Source: Oncomelania hupensis (Eukaryota > Mollusca > Gastropoda > Littorinimorpha > Pomatiopsidae). Taken from it: 64,000 nt of DNA. Shown here piece after piece: positions 31,745 through 42,109 of this stretch. How positions within the stretch are numbered: position 1 is the first letter of the stretch; every line of letters starts with the position of its first letter. Location of the stretch: contig CM072525.1 of NCBI GenBank assembly GCA_036898135.1, positions 51,914,299 to 51,978,298 of the forward strand. The letters run 5' to 3'. The notes under the pieces are model-generated. The model had not been told where the DNA came from. It ran no database searches and saw only the letters and a list, made by a program, of their open reading frames with translations. The position numbers and the translations under genes are program-made.

Positions 31745-34700
31745 ATGATTGTGACTAACAAGGGACGACTTTTGGCTGAGAAAGAACTGACTTTTGCTAA
31801 AGCGTTAGAAGTGGCCACTGCTATGGAACTTGCGGAGAAGAGTGCCGCTACACTACAGGGCAGCTGTTCCAGTGGGGCTACTTCTATTGATGGCTCTGTC
31901 AGTGTGCATACAGTCAACAATGCGGGTACTGCTGTTTCTGAGGACGTTCAGTTCATGAAGAGAGGGAAATCGCCGAAAGACATTGAGTGCTGGTTTTGTA
32001 AAGGCAAAGGTCATATGCAGAGACAGTGCCAGCAGTATCGTGCTGAGAGAGTGAAACGTCGACAGGCGAGAAGTGATCGCAAATCTGAAAAACGTGGCAC
32101 AGTGAAAAACGTTGACGATTCGGACTCTGATGGGGAAGTGTTCACGATGCTCAGATCACAGAATAAGGAGAAGCCTTACTTGGTGACCGTCGAGTTGGAC
32201 GGTGTTCCTGTTGAAATGGAGTTGGACACTGGCGCTTCACTGACAGTGATCAGTGAAGAGGCTCTGAGAGCTTTGAAACTTTCGGCGCACCTGCCTCTTC
32301 AAAAATGCAGCAAGCGACTGAAAACATATACAGGGGATGATATTCCTGTGCTGGGTGAGTGTCAATTTGCTGTGAGGTACAAAGGCAGTGCACCTATGAC
32401 ATTGAAGGTAATTGTGGTGAAAGGAGAGGGACCGAATCTGCTGGGACGAGACTGGCTCAAACATTTGAAATTAGACTGGTCTGAGATTTTTTCGCTGCAT
32501 TCCACCAAGTGCGGTATGGAGAACGCTGACCTACAGCAGATCCTGGGGGAGAACGCAGAGGTGTTCGATGAGGTACGAGGCACCATTCGAGGAGTAAAAG
32601 CCAGCATTTTCGTTGATCCTTCAGAGAAACCTCGATACTTCAAACCGCGCCCAGTACCCTATGCTCTGCGCGAGAAAGTGAGCCAAGAACTTGATCGTCT
32701 TGAGGCTGAAGGCACGATTGAGAAAGTGCAGTTTTCTGACTGGGCAGCGCCAATCGTTACGGTCGTTAAACCTGACAAAAGCCTCCGCATTTGTGGCGAT
32801 TACAAGGTTACGGTGAACTCAGCCTCAAAATTGGATAATTATCCAATACCCAAGACTGATGATCTGTTAGCAGAACTGGGCGGTGGAAAGTTCTTCTCCA
32901 AACTTGATTTGACGCAGGCGTATCAACAGCTTGAATTGGATGATGCGTCAAAAGAGTTCACCACCATCAACACACATCAGGGGCTGTATCGTTACAACAG
33001 ACTGCCCTATGGCGTGTCATCAGCTCCAGGCATATTTCAACGAACGATGGAGAATTTGCTACGTGGTATTGCCAAAGTGTATGTCCGCATTGATGACATT
33101 TTGGTGGCAGGTACAACACGTGATGAACACCTGCAGACATTGCGGACTGTGCTGCAAAGACTGAAGGAGGCTGGAGCGAAGCTGAAGAAGAAAAAGTGTG
33201 TCTTCATGGCTACGGAAGTGGTCTATCTTGGTTTGAAGATCGACCAGAATGGCGTCCAGCCGGTTCTTGAGAAAGTAGAGGCTATTCAAGAGATGCCTCC
33301 GCCCACAGATGTGAAGCAGCTTCAGGCTTACCTTGGAATGGTGAACTATTATTCCAGGTTCCTGCCGAATTTGTCCACAGCGTTAGCTCCGTTATACGCC
33401 TTGCTGAAGAAGGGGGTAGCATGGATGTGGAGCGATCAGCAGGAACAAGCGTGGATTTACTCGAGGATGTTGCTGCAGTCACCAAAGGTCCTCATTCATT
33501 TTGACTCCAGTAAAGATATTGTATTGTCATGTGATGCCTCCAGTTATGGATTGGGTGCTGTGATTTCTCACAGACTGAAGGACGGTAGTGAGAGGCCTGT
33601 GGCGTTTGCATCTCGAACTATGAACAGTGCTGAACAGAACTACAGCCAAGTGGAAAAAGAGGCCTTGGCAGTCGTTTTTGGTGTTAAGAAGTTTCACCAG
33701 TATCTGTATGGGCAGAAGTTTGAGATCCATACTGATCATAAGCCCCTTCTGGGACTGTTTAATGAACACAAGCAAATACCCGCCATGGCGGCAGCCAGAA
33801 TTCAAAGGTGGGCTCTCACTCTGTCTGCTTACGAATACACAATGAAGTTCAAGGAGGGCAAGAAGCACAGCAACGCCGATGGCCTGAGCAGGCTGCCTCG
33901 TAAGGTGACGGAGAGTGTGAAGCCTGAGTATGGTGAGACAGTACTTCTGATGGAGCAAGTGGAGACCATGCCTGTTACAGCCAGGCAGATTCGTCAGTGG
34001 ACGAACCGAGATCCCGTGCTGTCTAGGGTGAAGGACTATGTTTTGAAGGGATGGCCAGACAGTATGAGAGACAAACGCCTTCAACCCTACTTTGTGAGAA
34101 ACACGGAACTGAGTGTCGTTGATGGGTGTGTGCTCTGGGGCACACGGGTGGTTGTACCACCGAAAGGGCGTCAGCGCTTATTGAACGACCTGCATGAATC
34201 ACATCTAGGTATGTGCAGAATGAAGGCCTTGGCACGCTCGTATATTTGGTGGCCGAACATTGATAGTGAAATTGAATCTGCAGTGAGAAACTGTATTGAA
34301 TGTCAGACTCACAGAAACATGCCGAGTTCAGCGCCTCTTCACCCATGGGAGTGGCCGAATCGTCCTTGGAGCCGACTGCATGTAGACTATGCAGGTCCAT
34401 TCTTGGGCAAGATGTTCCTGGTTGTCATAGACGCTCACTCAAAGTGGATGGATGTTTACCCTCTGAGCACGTCGAAATCAGCGGCTACCATCGAGAAACT
34501 GCGGCAGTCGTTTGCCATACATGGGTTGCCAGAGACGTTAGTGTCGGATAATGGGACATGTTTCACCAGTGAGGAGTTTCAAGAGTTCATGCAGAAGAAT
34601 GGCATCAAGCACATCAAGTCAGCTCCGTATCACGCTGCTACTAATGGACTGGCTGAACGAGCGGTGCAGACGTTGAAGCAAGGTCTGAGGAAGATGAAAT

Positions 34701-35437
34701 CAGGCTCTATTGAGACGCGGGTGTCGCGTTTCTTGTCCATGTATCGTGTCACACCTCAGACAACGACTGGACAATCCCCGGCCGAGCTGCTCTTTAATCG
34801 GAAGGTCAGAACACGGCTGGATCTGGTTCAGCCCTGTATGGAACGACAGGTGGTACAGAGACAACTACAGCAGAAGCTGAATCATGATCGTTCAAACGTC
34901 AGGAGTTACGCGGCAGGTGACCGGGTGTACATCAAGAACTTTTCCACGGGTCCTAAATGGATGTCGGGAATCGTAATGCAGATGACGGGACCCTTGTCAT
35001 ACATGATCAAGTTGTCGGATGGTCGGGTGTTGAAGAGACATGTGGATCATGTATTACCTCGCGCTAGCGAGTCAGAAGAGGTGGGAGATTGGAACTGTGT
35101 TGAACCCGAAACTATCCAAGCTCCGCCATGCGGTGATCGGCCTCCACCGCAGGTGGCGGACCAACCCACGGGTCCATCAGTAACACCGGTACCATCGACG
35201 TCTGTCGCAGGTTCGATGCCGACATCACAATTGCCGGCGCTGCCTGGGGACACTGTTGCAGACCATGGTGCACAGACGCCGCTGATGTCTAGTTCCATGC
35301 CAGCAGTGCCGTCATGTCCATCACTGGCATTAGAGTGTCAATCGCTGGCACCAGTGGGTCATCCACAGCGTCAGCGGAGATTGCCTGCGCATCTCAAAGA
35401 CTTTGTGCTCCAACGGTTTCGAGATGTCCGGAAGTGA
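31745..35437 (+). CDS. Gag-Pol polyprotein (PR-RT-RH-IN)
   Basis: A 1,230-codon frame with no stop. The first seven codons (MIVTNKG) come from the LTR and run in frame into gag (RLLAEKELTFAKALEVATAM). CCHC knuckle CWFCKGKGHMQRQC (about 82-95); protease ELDTGASLTVIS (about 158-170); reverse transcriptase with VRIDDILVAG (about 447-456); RNase H with CDASSYGLGA (about 597); integrase zinc finger (about 820-856) and core residues in LHVDYAGPF, VSDNGTCF and NGLAERAVQ (about 878, 933, 968). A Pro/Ser-rich tail follows from about 1,130. The capsid N-terminal part is missing, so particles are unlikely, but the enzymes look whole. Confidence 0.9.
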   Translation: MIVTNKGRLLAEKELTFAKALEVATAMELAEKSAATLQGSCSSGATSIDGSVSVHTVNNAGTAVSEDVQFMKRGKSPKDIECWFCKGKGHMQRQCQQYRAERVKRRQARSDRKSEKRGTVKNVDDSDSDGEVFTMLRSQNKEKPYLVTVELDGVPVEMELDTGASLTVISEEALRALKLSAHLPLQKCSKRLKTYTGDDIPVLGECQFAVRYKGSAPMTLKVIVVKGEGPNLLGRDWLKHLKLDWSEIFSLHSTKCGMENADLQQILGENAEVFDEVRGTIRGVKASIFVDPSEKPRYFKPRPVPYALREKVSQELDRLEAEGTIEKVQFSDWAAPIVTVVKPDKSLRICGDYKVTVNSASKLDNYPIPKTDDLLAELGGGKFFSKLDLTQAYQQLELDDASKEFTTINTHQGLYRYNRLPYGVSSAPGIFQRTMENLLRGIAKVYVRIDDILVAGTTRDEHLQTLRTVLQRLKEAGAKLKKKKCVFMATEVVYLGLKIDQNGVQPVLEKVEAIQEMPPPTDVKQLQAYLGMVNYYSRFLPNLSTALAPLYALLKKGVAWMWSDQQEQAWIYSRMLLQSPKVLIHFDSSKDIVLSCDASSYGLGAVISHRLKDGSERPVAFASRTMNSAEQNYSQVEKEALAVVFGVKKFHQYLYGQKFEIHTDHKPLLGLFNEHKQIPAMAAARIQRWALTLSAYEYTMKFKEGKKHSNADGLSRLPRKVTESVKPEYGETVLLMEQVETMPVTARQIRQWTNRDPVLSRVKDYVLKGWPDSMRDKRLQPYFVRNTELSVVDGCVLWGTRVVVPPKGRQRLLNDLHESHLGMCRMKALARSYIWWPNIDSEIESAVRNCIECQTHRNMPSSAPLHPWEWPNRPWSRLHVDYAGPFLGKMFLVVIDAHSKWMDVYPLSTSKSAATIEKLRQSFAIHGLPETLVSDNGTCFTSEEFQEFMQKNGIKHIKSAPYHAATNGLAERAVQTLKQGLRKMKSGSIETRVSRFLSMYRVTPQTTTGQSPAELLFNRKVRTRLDLVQPCMERQVVQRQLQQKLNHDRSNVRSYAAGDRVYIKNFSTGPKWMSGIVMQMTGPLSYMIKLSDGRVLKRHVDHVLPRASESEEVGDWNCVEPETIQAPPCGDRPPPQVADQPTGPSVTPVPSTSVAGSMPTSQLPALPGDTVADHGAQTPLMSSSMPAVPSCPSLALECQSLAPVGHPQRQRRLPAHLKDFVLQRFRDVRK

Positions 35438-35821
35438 TGTGACCATGTGGACCGCAAAGAATGAACAGTGTTCTGATTATTTGGGTACTTTGTTTTAGGT
35501 TTCAACCAATGGCAAACTGGCAAAGGACTTGTAATTTTCTTCTTTCTTTTTTTTCTACTAGTTTTTCCCTCTAGAGCTCTTTTAGTTTCCGTTACGACAA
35601 CTCGGAAGGGGAAAATGGAGACAGAATATCCCAGAAAATGTTTTTGATTTTTATTTGAGTATCCAAGAAAATGTTTTTGATTTGTGTATTAATTTTAAAG
35701 GTTACCAGAAGTTACAAGATAAGACTTACGTTTAGTTGGTTTGAACAGGAGTTGATTATTTTAACATAAAGTTTTTCAGTTAGTTGTAATGATGTTAACA
35801 GTCATCTTAAAGGTGGGGGTA
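35438..35821 (+). other. Gypsy 3' untranslated region and polypurine tract
   Basis: Between the pol stop and the right LTR. AAAGGTGGGGGTA (about 35,809-35,821) directly precedes TGTGATAG and is the likely polypurine tract. Confidence 0.6.
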
Positions 35822-35974
35822 TGTGATAGATTAAGGTACAAGAACCACTACTCTTGCATGATTGTGACTAACAAGGGAATGCACTCTGGAGAAATACACA
35901 TGGCTGACAGTTTGCCAACGTGTTGAGTCTGCACTCATTCTATTGTTGTGTACTACTCACCTGTCTATACTTCA
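35822..35974 (+). repeat. Right LTR of the gypsy element
   Basis: It starts TGTGATAGATTAAGG, identical over 57 bp to 31,709-31,765, and ends CTATACTTCA before the CTTCC duplication. The end is set by the duplication. Confidence 0.8.
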
Positions 35975-36129
35975 CTTCCCCATATCTCACCACCCACCCA
36001 CTCTGCCTAGTCAACAACAACAACAAATGGAGACAGCATACTAGACAGCATAATATTAGCATTAAATTTTTCGTTTTGGGATAAGAATTTGATGTGAAAC
36101 TTAAACTGAAAATTAAAAGTTCAGCTTAG

Positions 36130-37018
36130 TCATGTAAACACACAGTCACAAAGCTTCCTCAGCATGATATGGCAGCGCGTTGAGATGACTGGACAGGGTA
36201 CAAACTGGACCGTTCTGCTCCTAAAGTGCCTCAACCTTCTGCCAGATGGGAGTAAGACAAACATCTGTGATGCTGGATGAGACTCGTCCTCTGCAATGCT
36301 GCCAGCTCTCTTCAGCAGTCGCCTGTTATAGATGTCATCTATTTTTTGGCAGCTTGCACCCGATGATCTTGGACGCTGTCTTCACTATGGACTGCAGCCT
36401 CTTTTTGTCTGCATCCGTGCAGCCACCATACCACCCTGCGATAGAGAATGTGAGGGTGCTCTCTATCACTGCCCTGTAGAACTGTGTCATGATTGTCTGT
36501 CTCATACCAAATTTCTGCAGCAGACGGAGGAAATACATTCTCTGCTGACCCTTCTTGGTGATTGAGAGCGAGTTCTCATTCCAACCCAGGCCTCTCTCAA
36601 TAGTTGTGCCCAGGAACCTGAAGGAGTCGACCACGTCCACCATTTCGCCCCCTATGGTCAGCGGTGTTATGGGTGAGGGTTGGCGCCTGAAGTCAATGAC
36701 CATCTCCTTTGTCTTTGAGACATTGAGTTCAAGGTCATTACTGCTACACCAAGAGACCAGGTGTTCAACTTCAGCTCGGTAGGCCGATTCATCGCCCCTT
36801 GAGATCAGACCCTCTAGCGTTGTGTCATCAGAGAACTTAAGGATCAGCGCTGAGTTATTATGGGACCTGCAGTCATTTGTAAACAGGGTGAAAAGCAAGT
36901 GGGATAAAACACAACCTTGAGGTGTACCGGTGCTTATTGAGATGGAACTTGATGTCAGAGACCTCACCCTCACTGTCTGCGGTCTGTCCAGCATGAAGTT
37001 CAGGACCCAATGACTCAC
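36130..37018 (-). pseudogene. L2-like LINE reverse transcriptase fragment
   Basis: The 3' part of an ORF2: TGTPQGCVLSHLLF, KFSDDTT in place of the usual YADD/FADD, SKTKEMVIDFRRQ, FLGTTIE, the C-terminal YFLRLLQKFGM and FSIAGWYGGC; similarity goes on to about 36,130 in another frame (LLPSGRRL). It is truncated at 37,018, where it abuts a gypsy fragment. The Ser in SDD and the frame loss make it inactive. Confidence 0.7.
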
Positions 37019-37385
37019 CTACCACATGTCCAAGAAACTCCAGACAGCGAAATCCAGCAGCAATCTTCGATGGCCTAGCAGTAAGACCGTACTGCTTCAG
37101 TTTCTGAAGAACCCCTCCCACATGCACCAGATGTTGTTGGAACGTTTCACTATGTACAAGAATTTCATCAAAACAAATTATGGCAGAAACTTCCCGGAGA
37201 TCCAACACCCTCATCATGCGAGCAAAAACAGCAGGAACAGAAACCAAACCAAAAGGCATTCTAACCCACTGAAACAGACCCATGTAGGTGGCAAAAGCAG
37301 TCTTATGCCTATCCACAGGATTGATGACAATCTGCCAGTATCCCTTGGCCAAATCAATACAAGTGAAAACACACCGACTCAACCA
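37019..37385 (-). pseudogene. Ty3/gypsy reverse transcriptase fragment (distal part)
   Basis: Reads CIDLAKGYWQIVINPVDRHK, AFATYMGLFQWVRMPFGLV and FDEILVHSETFQQHL, the middle of a gypsy reverse transcriptase; FDEI replaces the expected D-D pair. It continues the fragment at 37,890-38,400 across an insertion and is cut off at FLGHVV by the L2-like LINE. Confidence 0.7.
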
Positions 37386-37889
37386 AAGCTTTTAGGTTTT
37401 GAAGTGCGTGTGCGCGTGTGTGTGTGTGTGGTGTGTTGTGTGTGTAGATTTGGATGTGAAGCCTAACATTCTTAATAATTCTCATTTTATTTAATGCTGT
37501 TAAATTGTTTTAATGCTGTATTTTGTTTTACCTGCAGGGTGTGTTTGACTCCATAACTTTATATGACTGATGAGTGATGTATGTTACTATGTTTACCTAT
37601 CCTTTAGTGCTGTATACATGTTATAGGCCAATGAAGTGTATGACACGATGAATGACTGTGCAAGAAAGGATGTATTTCATGTATTTCATTGTCGCCATGC
37701 CACACCAAAATCCTTGTAATGTTTTTACTTGGTAAATAAATATTATTATCTTATCTTGTAATATCTAGTTCAGCCAGGTTAGCTATAAATAGCTTCGCTG
37801 GTGCTCTTCTTTCCTTTCCTTTCACTGAAAGGGAGGGTGTAGGCAAGCTATAAATAGCCCGCAGCCAGCAAAATGTGGGAGAACCTAAG
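37386..37889 (+). mobile_element. Inserted repeat including a LINE 3'-UTR-like tail
   Basis: It separates two halves of a gypsy reverse transcriptase. It has a GT-rich run (37,405-37,445) and a plus-strand stretch ending TTTACTTGGTAAATAAATATT (about 37,720-37,745; 20-base core), preceded by TTGTCGCCATGCCACACC, resembling an L2-type 3' end. There is no open frame. Confidence 0.4.
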
Positions 37890-38410
37890 AGTGCTGTTCA
37901 CATAGGCATTGAGCTGGTGTGAAAAACACACTGGCAGCAAGTCTTGTGTACACCTCGGTGACATCGGAAATAGGTTTGGCGTCAAAAAGAGTAACCTTAT
38001 TCAGCACCCTATAATCAATGCAGAACTGAAGAATGATCTTTCTTCTGCACTAAGACCACCAGTGAAGGGTAAGCCCAACTGGACCTTTCAATAACTCCAA
38101 GCTTCAATATCGTCTGAAGTTTTCGTTCCACACCCTGACGAGAAGCAAACGGCAGATCGTAAGCCCGACGACGAACTTGTACATCCGATATCAAATGTAC
38201 ACTTCAAAAGAACCCGGTTTTTCTGTCAAAATATCAGCGTAGTCAGAAAAAACAGAAAAGAGATCTTGCCGATCTGACGCAGGCAACAACCCATCAAAAG
38301 CAACTGACGAATGTCCTCATCCGTTATAGAGGACGCCAAAGGCAGAGATGGCAGAAACACATCATCATCCTCATCATCCTGAACAACACCCACAGACGCC
38401 AAAATTTGTC
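37890..38410 (-). pseudogene. Ty3/gypsy leader and reverse transcriptase start, deleted and frameshifted
   Basis: Next to the LTR at 38,413 the minus strand has a possible primer-binding site TTTTGGCGTCTGTGGG. Downstream, in changing frames, come ILTEKPG, GVERKLQTILKLGVIERS and DYRVLNKVTLFDAKPI, the region before and at the start of reverse transcriptase. Gag and protease are absent, so they were deleted between leader and pol. Confidence 0.6.
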
Positions 38411-38412
38411 TT

Positions 38413-39831
38413 TGTCACGTCACCCGAGCGGGTTCCGCGATGTCAGCACATTCAACGAGTGATTAGGATGAAACTCAAAAATAGACTAACACAAATGCCA
38501 GAATAACAGTCACACTCTTTTATTCAACAATTAAACATACATACACAGGACAATGGGGAACTAACCACCCTCCACCCCTATCAAGACCCCCACCCAGTAT
38601 TAACTAACAATTACCTCCCTTGTTCAACCCAAAACAGAACTAAACATCAACAGATTTTTCCACAAAAAGTACAACAAATTGGCAATAAACAACAATTCAA
38701 AATACTATAAATTCCAACTAAGAAATGGAGCTGCAAAACTTTTATCAACAATCACTGTCCAGGTTAACTTGCAGAACTGTAGCACTGTTCAAAACGTCAA
38801 TTTTCCGTAGCTCAGTAGGAGCTAAACAGTTATTCACACAATATGATGGATGAATTTTATTAACTAAATGAAATATGTCTTTATGTGTGGTGCCGTGCAA
38901 GTCTGTGTGTGCGCGGGTGTGGTGCGTGGAGTTCCTGTAATAAATGGCGACGCCCACAATACTGAGGCAAGACGAGGCAGTAGTGGCGAAGTTAACATCC
39001 ACACTCTCCAACTGTAGAGGCAAGGGTTACAGCACAGTTGCACGTCCGCGCAAAGAGGTAACGGTGTAGTGGAAACACAACTACATCACCAAAGGATTAA
39101 ACAGCATAATACAGCCCAAACCTGTAAGCAAATATATAGACTTAACAGTCTGCCTATAAAACACAAACACTACATAACATAATACGCCGGCTGCCATCCG
39201 CCATCTTGACCTGGTTATGCATAACAACAATGATAATAATACATGATGCTATGCATACGTTTCAATAATATAATGCAACTCTTGATACTAATAATTAATA
39301 TCTTCATAAGCACAGATATTTATATAAATATACATAATCATTACGACCACACTTCAATCACACAGTCCTAATTCATTCCATCCTCATCTTCATCTTCACC
39401 TTCCCCCTCAACTGTTATAAATACATCATGATTATCTCCCTTCGTCCATACTATCTTATCGTACTATAATATAAACATGCTCTCCTCATATCCACCACTT
39501 CCTTCATCTCTCTCCATACATAGTACGATTTCTCTCTCCCCATACATACACCCTCACCCTCTCTCTCTCTCTCTCTCTCTAACATGCATTCTTCATCGTC
39601 ACCCTTGACCCACTTTTAACCACAACAGCAACGACATTTCTCATTCATGTACATAATAAGAAAATCATATGAAAATCATACAAAATCAATACATCATTAT
39701 TCATCAAAATACATCCCTTTCCCCCTCATTCATCACCATTCATTCGCGTACGCAGTCTTGGAGCACTCTGCCACTAAGAAACTGAATTACAGGGTTTTAC
39801 TCACCACTGTCTTAGGTCTCGGCTTGTGACA
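38413..39831 (-). repeat. Long LTR (5' LTR of the degraded gypsy)
   Basis: It starts TGTCACGTCACCCGAGCGGG and ends GGCTTGTGACA, giving TGTCAC/GTGACA ends about 1.42 kb apart. Its first 250-400 bp resemble 54,566-54,960. It contains ATG-rich and CT-rich low-complexity DNA (CT run near 39,558-39,580). Short open frames inside are not genes. Confidence 0.6.
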
Positions 39832-41070
39832 CACCTTCCCCAACACAGTGACAACACAACACAGTCACAACACAGTGCTTAGTCCTGAGAGTTAATTCCG
39901 TGTCTGGCTATTTGCTAGTTATTCTCACAACAATAACAATGATAAGGATAAGGACATCTCAATTCTTCAAAAGACCTTGAGCCTCGGCAGGTGTCCAATA
40001 GAGAACCACACAACCTTAGGAAGGAATTCTACAATTATCTTATAAATGGCAATTACAATCCTCCTTAATTTCAGACTCTAGGTATTCTTACCCCGACAAG
40101 GGCGTAAGACCTTGGGTGGCTCGAACCAACGATACACACCCTTCCAAGCACAACACCTATTTCTAATTTGACACACAGTCACAGGGATACTGCCTGACTA
40201 GAGCTGACCTCTCGCAAAAAGCACCAAATCACTCTGCCTTACCAAACGCACCCAGGCCCAAAGCAAAACAGTCGAGTTCTCGTCAGTACCCCTCTTCTTA
40301 TTCTGCATACCCCTATTTACTACGATACGCACGTGGATTTACGGCTACTGCATTCTTTCGTATGCAATAAAGAAAACGGTTAAGCTATGCTATGTACACT
40401 ACACAGTAGAGAAGTGCAACTTCGCACAAAATATAGCTCTCTCTGTTACTGCTGAAAAATCGTGTCATCACAGTCTTGTTGTCTCTTCACGCACCACCTC
40501 AGAACTTAACACTGCCGAACCCACTGAACAACAACCACCATGTCTATGATGAAAAATCCTTTCCTTGTCAACATCAAAAAACTTGTCCGAAATCACATCA
40601 CCCCATTCTACCACCTTTCCTTCACAAACAACTGTATCCGCACACACTTCAACTTCAGCAACGTGTTGGACAACAACCAACGGTACCTGCGGAACCTTTC
40701 CTTCCGACCTAGACTTCTGACACATATCACAAGTAGAGAGGGGGGAATAGCGGGTTCAACCCCAACTTGTTCCAGACGCCATTTGATTCTAATATTTGCT
40801 GTTTTTAAGAGCTTTTTTTTAAAGCACACCAAAACGCTTTGTAAAATCCTGATAACTATATATAATCCATGTGCCTGTTGTAGCAGGCATGACTCGCATA
40901 GGCAACACAACCGCTTTGGCCCGGTTGGCGTTATTGATTTGCGCATAGCGGTCACCTTGTGGCAATAGCAGTAGCGCTCTGGCTGTGTGTGGTTGTGTTA
41001 TTAAATAGATGTGCGTTATAAAAATATGAACAAAGGTATGTTGACATTCTTTGGAAATATTAGTGAGGGA
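39832..41070. other. No supported gene
   Basis: Repeats of the GTGACAACACAACACAGTCA kind just after the LTR (39,846-39,875). A minus-strand frame at 40,468-40,725 begins near CDMCQKSRSEGKVPQVPL, slightly like a retroelement zinc-finger end, but the rest has no recognisable domain. Confidence 0.4.
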
Positions 41071-41073
41071 GGG

Positions 41074-41335
41074 AACTTTCAGTTTGTGAACCACTGCGAC
41101 TGCTCACAAAGGCCAAGGTCACTAGCTGCAGCAATGTGAAGGTTGGAACTGGTGCAGTGCGCACTGGAGTATGCACGTTAGAACTGTGGAATGGTACTTT
41201 CAGTTTGTGATCCACTGCGACGGCTCGCAAAGGCCAAGGTCAGAATGGAAGTGAGGCAGGGCACTTTCAGTTTGTGAGCCACTGCAACGGATCGAGAATG
41301 CCAAGGTCACAAGCTGTAGCAATGTGAAGGTAGGA
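41074..41335. repeat. Degenerate tandem repeat, three units
   Basis: Three copies of a unit containing ACTTTCAGTTTGTGA-CCACTGC and AAGGCCAAGGTC start near 41,076, 41,190 and 41,268. The first and third also share AGCAATGTGAAGGT. Units are about 80-115 bp apart. No gene. Confidence 0.65.
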
Positions 41336-41584
41336 GCCGGTACAACGGCGATTGAAAGTGATGGCCATCAGCAGCAGCAAGATGAAGGCGAAAGGGTCAT
41401 GATTGACCCCATCAATAAAATGAATATATGCCCTCTCCCACACTCACATCAATTACACAAACAGCAACAAGCAGTATGAGACTCAACCCCTCACCATGCA
41501 TAAACAAACAAGCAAAAATAAGACTCGCCCTCCATTATCATTACCATATTGTTAATTAATTAAAATAATACATTTCCCTCCAAC

Positions 41585-41610
41585 AAACATTAAGCCTTTC
41601 CCTCATCATT

Positions 41611-41644
<34 letters not shown>

Positions 41645-41699
41645 TAATACTTTCCCTCACCATCTATTATCATCATCCAACAAACATTAAGCCTTTCCC

Positions 41700-41754
<55 letters not shown>

Positions 41755-41760
41755 ATTAGT
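41585..41760. repeat. ATC microsatellites in a tandem duplication
   Basis: AACAAACATTAAGCCTTTCC followed by CTCATC repeats occurs twice (about 41,582 and 41,681), each running into ATC units. Confidence 0.8.
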
Positions 41761-42109
41761 TAATTAAACTCCAGTGGGTGTAAAGGTGGTTGGGACACTG
41801 GCTAATGTAACAGGTTTAAAGGTACTGTAGGTAAGTGAGAAGTAACAACTTAAAAATTACTTATAGTCAGTTGCAACTCTTGTTTTCAAGTAAGCAAAGG
41901 TTACTTCCCTTAAACCTATTATTGACTGTCCAGTCAACTTTCCATTCTAGCATTACTGATTGACCAATCGACTTTCATTACAAGTACTATTCTGTATATC
42001 TAACTTAAATGGACTTATAAAAGACTTATACAAGACTTATAATAACAACATATATAAGAACCTTTATAAGTAACTTTCTTACTAAGTTACTTACATAAGT
42101 ATCTTATAG

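Larger units (their letters stand above)
31709..35974 (+). mobile_element. Ty3/gypsy LTR retrotransposon with 5' deletion
   Basis: The right LTR is 35,822-35,974 (153 bp, TGTGATAG...TACTTCA). The left end keeps only the first 57 bp of that LTR (31,709-31,765), joined directly to mid-gag. A 5-bp duplication CTTCC flanks both ends (31,704-31,708; 35,975-35,979), so the insertion is complete at its edges and the loss is internal (rest of 5' LTR, primer-binding site, start of gag). The pol order is the usual protease, reverse transcriptase, RNase H, integrase. Confidence 0.9.

Noticed and set aside
39558..39582. CRISPR-like or regulatory repeat
   Set aside because: It is a CT microsatellite; there is no spacer structure, and the genome is eukaryotic.
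40468..40725. Retroelement integrase end (CDMCQKSRSEGKVPQVPL)
   Set aside because: Similarity is limited to a few residues; the rest is Val/Glu-rich without an integrase core.
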